This document shows, in pieces, positions 50,111-54,320 of a stretch of DNA of 54,320 nucleotides. The position numbers and the translations under genes are program-made. Within the stretch, counting starts at the first letter, position 1, and the number at the start of each line of letters is the position of its first letter. The stretch is taken from positions 1 to 54,320 of the forward strand of contig NZ_AMSH01000019.1 in the NCBI RefSeq assembly GCF_000300535.1, in the 5' to 3' direction. Below the pieces are notes generated by a model that worked only from the letters and a program-made list of their open reading frames with translations, had not been told where the DNA came from and did no database searches. Origin of the DNA: Bacillus xiamenensis. GTDB lineage: Bacteria > Bacillota > Bacilli > Bacillales > Bacillaceae.

Positions 50111-52041
50111 AAACAATGCATATCGATGTTGAAACATATAGTAGTGTGGACCTCGCTAAAAGCGGGGTCTATCGCTATGTGGAGGCAGATGATTTTGAAG
50201 TAATGCTATTTGCTTACAGCGTAGATAGTGGACCTGTTCATGTTATCGATTTGGCAAACGGTGAGCCCATTCCGCCTGAAATTGAACAGGCGATATTTAA
50301 TGAAGGTGTTACAAAATGGGCATTCAATGCTCAGTTCGAACGGATCTGTTTAAGTAGACATTTCAAGCAAGATTTATCACCTGTTGACTGGCGATGCACA
50401 ATGGTGTGGTCTGCTTATTTAGGTTTACCGTTATCTTTAGAAGGAGCTGCAAGGGTTACGGGAGCGGATAAACAAAAGATGTCGGAAGGGAAAGATTTAA
50501 TTCGATTTTTCTCTATCCCTTGTAGACCAACAAAAGCAAATGGCGGCCGAACAAGAAATCTAAAAGAACATGATCCTAATAGATGGAACAGTTTTAAAGC
50601 ATATAACAAACGTGATGTAGAAACTGAAATTGCGATACAAGATAAACTATCTAAATTTCCAATGCCCGAAGCAGAGTGGGATAACTATCTTCTTGATCAG
50701 TTAATAAATGATAGGGGAATAAAGCTGGATTTGGAGTTAGTTACTCAGGCCATTAAGTGTGATGACCTAATTCGTGGCGAGTTAATTAGTCGTATGAAGG
50801 AAATTACTAAGCTAGAAAACCCGAACTCTGTAAAGCAAATGCGGGAATGGTTACAAACAAAAGGGGTAGAAACAGATAGTTTAAATAAGGCTGCAGTGAC
50901 ACATTTAATTGAAACTAATGAAGGTGAAATTAAGGAAGTGCTTCAATTGAGAAAACAACTCGCAAAATCCAGCGTGAAAAAATATGCGGCTATGGAAAAT
51001 GTCGTTTGTCGTGATGGACGAGCTAGAGGATTAATTCAGTTTTACGGTGCAAATCGTACGGGAAGATTTGCAGGAAGGTTAATTCAAGTCCAGAACCTAC
51101 CACAAAACCATATATCCGATTTAGACGAAGCACGTGCTTTATTGAAACAAGGTAATTTTGAGGCCTTACAAATTTTATATGAATCAGTTCCGAGTGTACT
51201 TTCTCAGCTTATAAGGACCGCATTTGTTCCTATTCAGAACAATCGCTTCATAATCGTTGACTTTAGTGCGATTGAAGCACGTGTGATTGCCTGGCTTGCA
51301 GGGGAAACTTGGCGAAATGAAGTATTTGCATCACACGGAAAAATTTACGAGGCTTCAGCTGCACAAATGTTTAAGGTCCCGATAGATGAAATTACAAAGG
51401 ACAGTCCATTAAGACAGAAAGGGAAAATTGCCGAATTGGCACTTGGTTATGGCGGTTCAGTTGGTGCATTGAAGTCAATGGGAGCGACCAATATTGGACT
51501 TGAAGAACATGAATTAAAACCACTTGTCGATGTGTGGCGGCAGTCAAATTCAAAAATAGTGAAATTTTGGTGGGATGTTGATCGTGCAGCAAAAGAAACT
51601 GTGAGACAACGAAAAGCACATATGACCCATGGAATTAAGTTTGAATATCAAAGCGGAATGTTGCTGATTGGTTTGCCTTCCGGTAGATGGCTCTCTTATG
51701 TAAAACCACGAATTGGGATAAATAGCTTTGGTAATGAGTCTGTTTCGTATGAAGGGATTGGTGCGACAAAGAAGTGGGAGCGAATTTTCAGCTATGGTCC
51801 CAAGTTTGTCGAGAACATTGTCCAGGCTGTTTCAAGAGATTTATTGTGTTATGCCTTACAGCGTGTTCACGATGAAGGCTATCGTATTGTCATGCATGTG
51901 CATGATGAAATAGTGATTGAAGCACCAAACGATGTAACGGTCGAATATATCAGTGATTTAATGAGTCTATCTCCACCTTGGGCAGAAACGCTAGAATTAC
52001 GTGCGGATGGGTTTGATACAAACTTCTATAAAAAAGATTAA
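50107..52041 (+). CDS. Phage-type family A DNA polymerase
   Basis: A 644-aa polymerase. The N-terminal exonuclease domain begins with IDVET (Asp7, Glu9), the DnaQ-like motif I. Polymerase motif A is VDFSAIEARVIAWLAG (Asp385), motif B lies in RQKGKIAELALGYGG, and motif C is HVHDEIVIE (His599-Asp600-Glu601). It lacks the 5'-nuclease domain of cellular Pol I, as usual for phage enzymes. It starts in an ATGA overlap with the DUF2815 gene. It should replicate the element's own DNA. Confidence 0.92.
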   Translation: MKTMHIDVETYSSVDLAKSGVYRYVEADDFEVMLFAYSVDSGPVHVIDLANGEPIPPEIEQAIFNEGVTKWAFNAQFERICLSRHFKQDLSPVDWRCTMVWSAYLGLPLSLEGAARVTGADKQKMSEGKDLIRFFSIPCRPTKANGGRTRNLKEHDPNRWNSFKAYNKRDVETEIAIQDKLSKFPMPEAEWDNYLLDQLINDRGIKLDLELVTQAIKCDDLIRGELISRMKEITKLENPNSVKQMREWLQTKGVETDSLNKAAVTHLIETNEGEIKEVLQLRKQLAKSSVKKYAAMENVVCRDGRARGLIQFYGANRTGRFAGRLIQVQNLPQNHISDLDEARALLKQGNFEALQILYESVPSVLSQLIRTAFVPIQNNRFIIVDFSAIEARVIAWLAGETWRNEVFASHGKIYEASAAQMFKVPIDEITKDSPLRQKGKIAELALGYGGSVGALKSMGATNIGLEEHELKPLVDVWRQSNSKIVKFWWDVDRAAKETVRQRKAHMTHGIKFEYQSGMLLIGLPSGRWLSYVKPRIGINSFGNESVSYEGIGATKKWERIFSYGPKFVENIVQAVSRDLLCYALQRVHDEGYRIVMHVHDEIVIEAPNDVTVEYISDLMSLSPPWAETLELRADGFDTNFYKKD

Positions 52042-52047
52042 TTTAGA

Positions 52048-52068
52048 GGGGTTCGAATACCCCTTTTT
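52048..52068 (+). terminator. Hairpin after the polymerase gene
   Basis: GGGGT (52048-52052) pairs with ACCCC (52059-52063), followed by five T residues. It may attenuate rather than end transcription within the module. Confidence 0.6.
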
Positions 52069-52130
52069 CTTCGCATATAGGTGAGGGTAAATTTATTTAC
52101 TCTACAACTATTTGTGGGAGGTTCATTTAT

Positions 52131-52910
52131 ATGATGAACAATATTAAAACTTTTAACTTCGAAGGGAACGAAGTAAGAACATCCTTTAAGGAAGGTAATG
52201 TTTGGTGGGTTGCAAAAGATGTCTGCGATGTCTTAGGAATTAAAAATAATCGTGATGTTATCGCTCGTTTAGATACGGATGAAAAGGGTGTAGATACTAT
52301 CGACACCCTTGGTGGAAAGCAAGAAGTTTCCGTTGTGAACGAGAGTGGATTATACAATATTGTCTTACTCTCAAGAAAACCAGAAGCAAGAAGATTTAGA
52401 AGATGGGTTACGCATGATGTACTCCCTTCTATTCGAAAACATGGGTTGTACGCAGTAGATGAGGTATTAGCTAATCCAGATATTTTGATTAAAGCGTTAG
52501 AAGAATTAAAAGCAGAGCGGTTAAAAAATAATCAATTATCAGTAACAGTAAAAGTCCAGGAACAGCAAATTGTTGAAATGAAGCCAAAAGCGAGTTATTA
52601 CGACATTGTTTTAAATTGTAAAGATGCAGTTGCGATTTCAGTGATTGCCAAAGATTATGGTAAGTCTGCTCGCTGGTTAAATAAGTATTTACACGAGCAA
52701 GGTGTTCAATATAAACAAGGAAAGATTTGGTTGCTCTATCAAAACCATGCGGAGTTCGGTTATACGACAACTAAAACACATACGTTTAAAGATAGTAATG
52801 GATATGATCGTTCGAAAGTTCATACGTATTGGACGCAAAAAGGTCGTTTGTTTATTTATGACTTACTTAAATCAAATGGCATCTTACCTAGAATTGAAAT
52901 GGACAGTTAA
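52131..52910 (+). CDS. Phage antirepressor, BRO-N and KilAC domains
   Basis: A 259-aa protein. The N-terminal BRO-N domain (about 1-110) includes VWWVAKDVCDVLGIKNNRD and WVTHDVLPSIRKHG. The C-terminal KilAC domain (about 145-255) includes ISVIAKDYGKSARWLNKYLH and WTQKGRLFIYDLL. Such proteins counter phage repressors or bind DNA during lytic growth. GGGAGG stands before the ATG; the second Met could also be the start. It sits between polymerase and VapE, the usual order in Firmicute prophages. Confidence 0.88.
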   Translation: MMNNIKTFNFEGNEVRTSFKEGNVWWVAKDVCDVLGIKNNRDVIARLDTDEKGVDTIDTLGGKQEVSVVNESGLYNIVLLSRKPEARRFRRWVTHDVLPSIRKHGLYAVDEVLANPDILIKALEELKAERLKNNQLSVTVKVQEQQIVEMKPKASYYDIVLNCKDAVAISVIAKDYGKSARWLNKYLHEQGVQYKQGKIWLLYQNHAEFGYTTTKTHTFKDSNGYDRSKVHTYWTQKGRLFIYDLLKSNGILPRIEMDS

Positions 52911-52928
52911 GCATTGGAGGTAATCAAT

Positions 52929-53903
52929 ATGAAAATAGCTGTCGGAAATAGTCGAATGGACAGAAAGTGGAAGAACAAAGATGTAACATGGGACGAGTTT
53001 ATTAATCTTGTAAATCAGACAATCCGTACAACTGAAACAGTAGAAGAATATAGAAAAATGAATCGTGCAAAACAAGATGCAACAAAGGATGTTGGTGGCT
53101 TTGTTGGCGGTGCTTTAAAGCAGGGGAAAAGAAGGAACGGACATGTTTTGTCTCGTTCACTTCTTACGCTTGATATGGACTACGCAGTACCTGGTATTTG
53201 GGATCAAATTGAACTTCTTTATGACTTTAAATGTTGCGTATATTCAACACATAAACACACTTCTGAAAAACCAAGGCTACGCTTAATTATTCCGTTTAAA
53301 CGTGATGTTTTGGAAGATGAATATCCAGCAGTAGCAAGAATGGTCGCAAAAGAAATCGGTATTGATTATTTTGATGATACAACTTATGAACCATCAAGAT
53401 TAATGTACTGGCCATCGACACCTTCAAACGGTGAGTTCTTTTTTGAACAAAAAGATGGTGAGTTATTAGATCCTGACTTCTATTTGTCGAAATATGACGA
53501 TTGGAGAGATACGACAACGTGGCCTGTGTCATCAAGACAGTCAGAAGTTGTACAACGAAATATCAAAAAACAGGCTGATCCACTAGAGAAGGATGGCATT
53601 ATTGGTGCTTTTTGCAGGGCTTATTCTATCGAAGAAGCTATTGATAGTTTTTTGTCGCATGTGTATGAGCCAAGTTTGATGGAAGGAAGATTTGATTATA
53701 TTCCAGCTGATTCGTCTGCGGGGGTCGTTGTATATAACGGAAAATTTGCTTATAGCCATCATGCAACAGATCCTGCTTCAGGAAACTTATTGAATGCATT
53801 TGACCTCGTTCGATTGCATTTGTTTCAAGATTTAGATGACAAAACATCTTATTCAACCGCAGTAACAAAACTTCTTTTATGTGCTCCATATGGTCCTAAT
53901 TAA
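52929..53903 (+). CDS. VapE-type primase-helicase, N-terminal fragment
   Basis: A 324-aa protein equal to the N-terminal part of phage virulence-associated E proteins. It begins KIAVGNSRMDRKWKNKDVTW. Asp82-Met-Asp84 and the HKHTSEKPRLRL block (His108, His110, Arg116) suggest a primase-like nucleotidyl-transfer core. The expected C-terminal P-loop helicase is missing: the reading frame leaves the family pattern after DLDDKTSYS and stops. Full VapE proteins are usually near 800 aa. GGAGG precedes the ATG at 52929. I infer truncation by deletion or rearrangement. Confidence 0.78.
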   Translation: MKIAVGNSRMDRKWKNKDVTWDEFINLVNQTIRTTETVEEYRKMNRAKQDATKDVGGFVGGALKQGKRRNGHVLSRSLLTLDMDYAVPGIWDQIELLYDFKCCVYSTHKHTSEKPRLRLIIPFKRDVLEDEYPAVARMVAKEIGIDYFDDTTYEPSRLMYWPSTPSNGEFFFEQKDGELLDPDFYLSKYDDWRDTTTWPVSSRQSEVVQRNIKKQADPLEKDGIIGAFCRAYSIEEAIDSFLSHVYEPSLMEGRFDYIPADSSAGVVVYNGKFAYSHHATDPASGNLLNAFDLVRLHLFQDLDDKTSYSTAVTKLLLCAPYGPN

Positions 53904-54204
53904 AGGAGTGTATGTCATTTATAAGAAGTCTATACTCAATTTACTTGAAGGTAGGATGAGTTCTATTCATAGCAATGAATTCATTAATGCAAAGAAAAAG
54001 GATCGGACGATTTCTGAAGAAAATATAGAATATGTATTAGAGATGGCTACAGTTGTGGTTCTTGCAAGTGAAAATAATGGCGAACTGACGAATTATTTTT
54101 ATAGTGGATTCGGAGAAAGGTTAGATAGTATTTTTAATCTATGCTTAGGCTATTCAACAGATTTACAAAAAAAGAGCAGAAAATTAGTTTGCAGCGTTTT
54201 ATGA
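53881..54204 (+). CDS. Unrecognised protein after the VapE fragment
   Basis: A possible coding frame whose start is unclear. It overlaps the end of the VapE frame. The ATG at 53956 (MSSIHSNEFINAKKKDRTIS) gives 82 aa and a GAAGGTAGG just before it, though the spacing is short. The protein is acidic with a hydrophobic middle (VLEMATVVVLAS). No family is recognised. It could be a remnant from the event that cut VapE. Confidence 0.4.
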   Translation: MLHMVLIKGVYVIYKKSILNLLEGRMSSIHSNEFINAKKKDRTISEENIEYVLEMATVVVLASENNGELTNYFYSGFGERLDSIFNLCLGYSTDLQKKSRKLVCSVL

Positions 54205-54289
54205 ATGATTATGAAGGTTATTGAGCAGATGGGATTGATAGATAAGATGATAGAGATGAACTAGCACCTAAAGAAAAAGGTAAGGACAT

Positions 54290-54302
54290 GGGGACTGACC
54301 CC
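54290..54302. repeat. GGGG-ACTGA-CCCC palindrome near the right edge
   Basis: A 4+5+4 inverted repeat in a non-coding stretch. Similar GGGGNNNNNCCCC motifs are common in REP-like elements and transposon ends, but only one copy is seen here and the edge cuts the context. Confidence 0.35.
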
Positions 54303-54320
54303 CGTTTTTGAGACAGGGAT

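Noticed and set aside
39309-54320. Complete prophage or ICE
   Set aside because: No integrase, terminase, capsid or conjugation gene is seen within the window; only a replication module and a defence operon are supported.

Overview
The window is chromosomal DNA of a low-GC, spore-forming Firmicute, most likely the Bacillus pumilus/safensis/altitudinis group. The first 39.3 kb follow the yfl-yfk-yfj gene order of Bacillus subtilis (acylphosphatase, MOSC protein, methionine aminopeptidase, NagP, LtaS, tre operon, YfkN, YfkM, YfkJ-YfkI-YfkH, YfkF, ChaA, YfkD, YfkC, YfkAB, PdaA, CorA, YfjP, YfjO). Several genes interrupt that order. Family names rest on sequence motifs and memory of the families; no database search was run.

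Core region, 1-39,308. It holds sugar uptake (NagP; TreP-TreA-TreR with two identical operators over the promoter), envelope work (LtaS, the two-headed cell-wall nucleotidase YfkN, the spore-cortex deacetylase PdaA), ion transport (ChaA, CorA, MscS, a Na+/alanine symporter) and stress or sporulation genes whose promoters can be read (sigma-B for yfkM, sigma-G-like for pdaA and yfkD). Genes not expected here from B. subtilis include a DoxX protein behind two FNR-like boxes, a PLP decarboxylase followed by a chemoreceptor, an NTF2-like protein with paired operators and a probable frameshift, a DUF4879-like secreted protein with a long leader, and several unrecognised small proteins. A dispersed repeat appears at the left edge and again near 16.3 kb.

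Accessory region, 39,309 to the right edge. It starts just after yfjO and is visibly AT-rich up to 46.9 kb. Four perfect 28-bp direct repeats, each carrying GGATG, precede two palindromes and a strong sigma-A promoter. An operon-like row follows: a 57-aa HTH protein, a FokI/LlaI-type methyltransferase with two fused adenine-methylase domains, an unrecognised 319-aa protein, a McrB-like AAA protein, a McrC/LlaJI-like PD-(D/E)xK nuclease, and a 629-aa protein joining an ImmA/IrrE metalloprotease to a C-terminal HTH. I read this as a LlaI-like NTP-dependent restriction-modification system with an added protease-HTH partner. It is the most interesting part of the window.

From 47.0 kb a phage-type replication module follows: a sigma-like regulator behind a structured leader that can hide its start codon, two small proteins, a DUF2800 nuclease with an iron-staple cysteine pattern, a DUF2815 protein, a family A DNA polymerase, a BRO-N/KilAC antirepressor and the N-terminal third of a VapE-type primase-helicase. 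That last gene appears truncated, so the module may be decaying or rearranged. No rRNA, tRNA, complete insertion sequence or CRISPR array was seen. The right end of the island lies outside the window.
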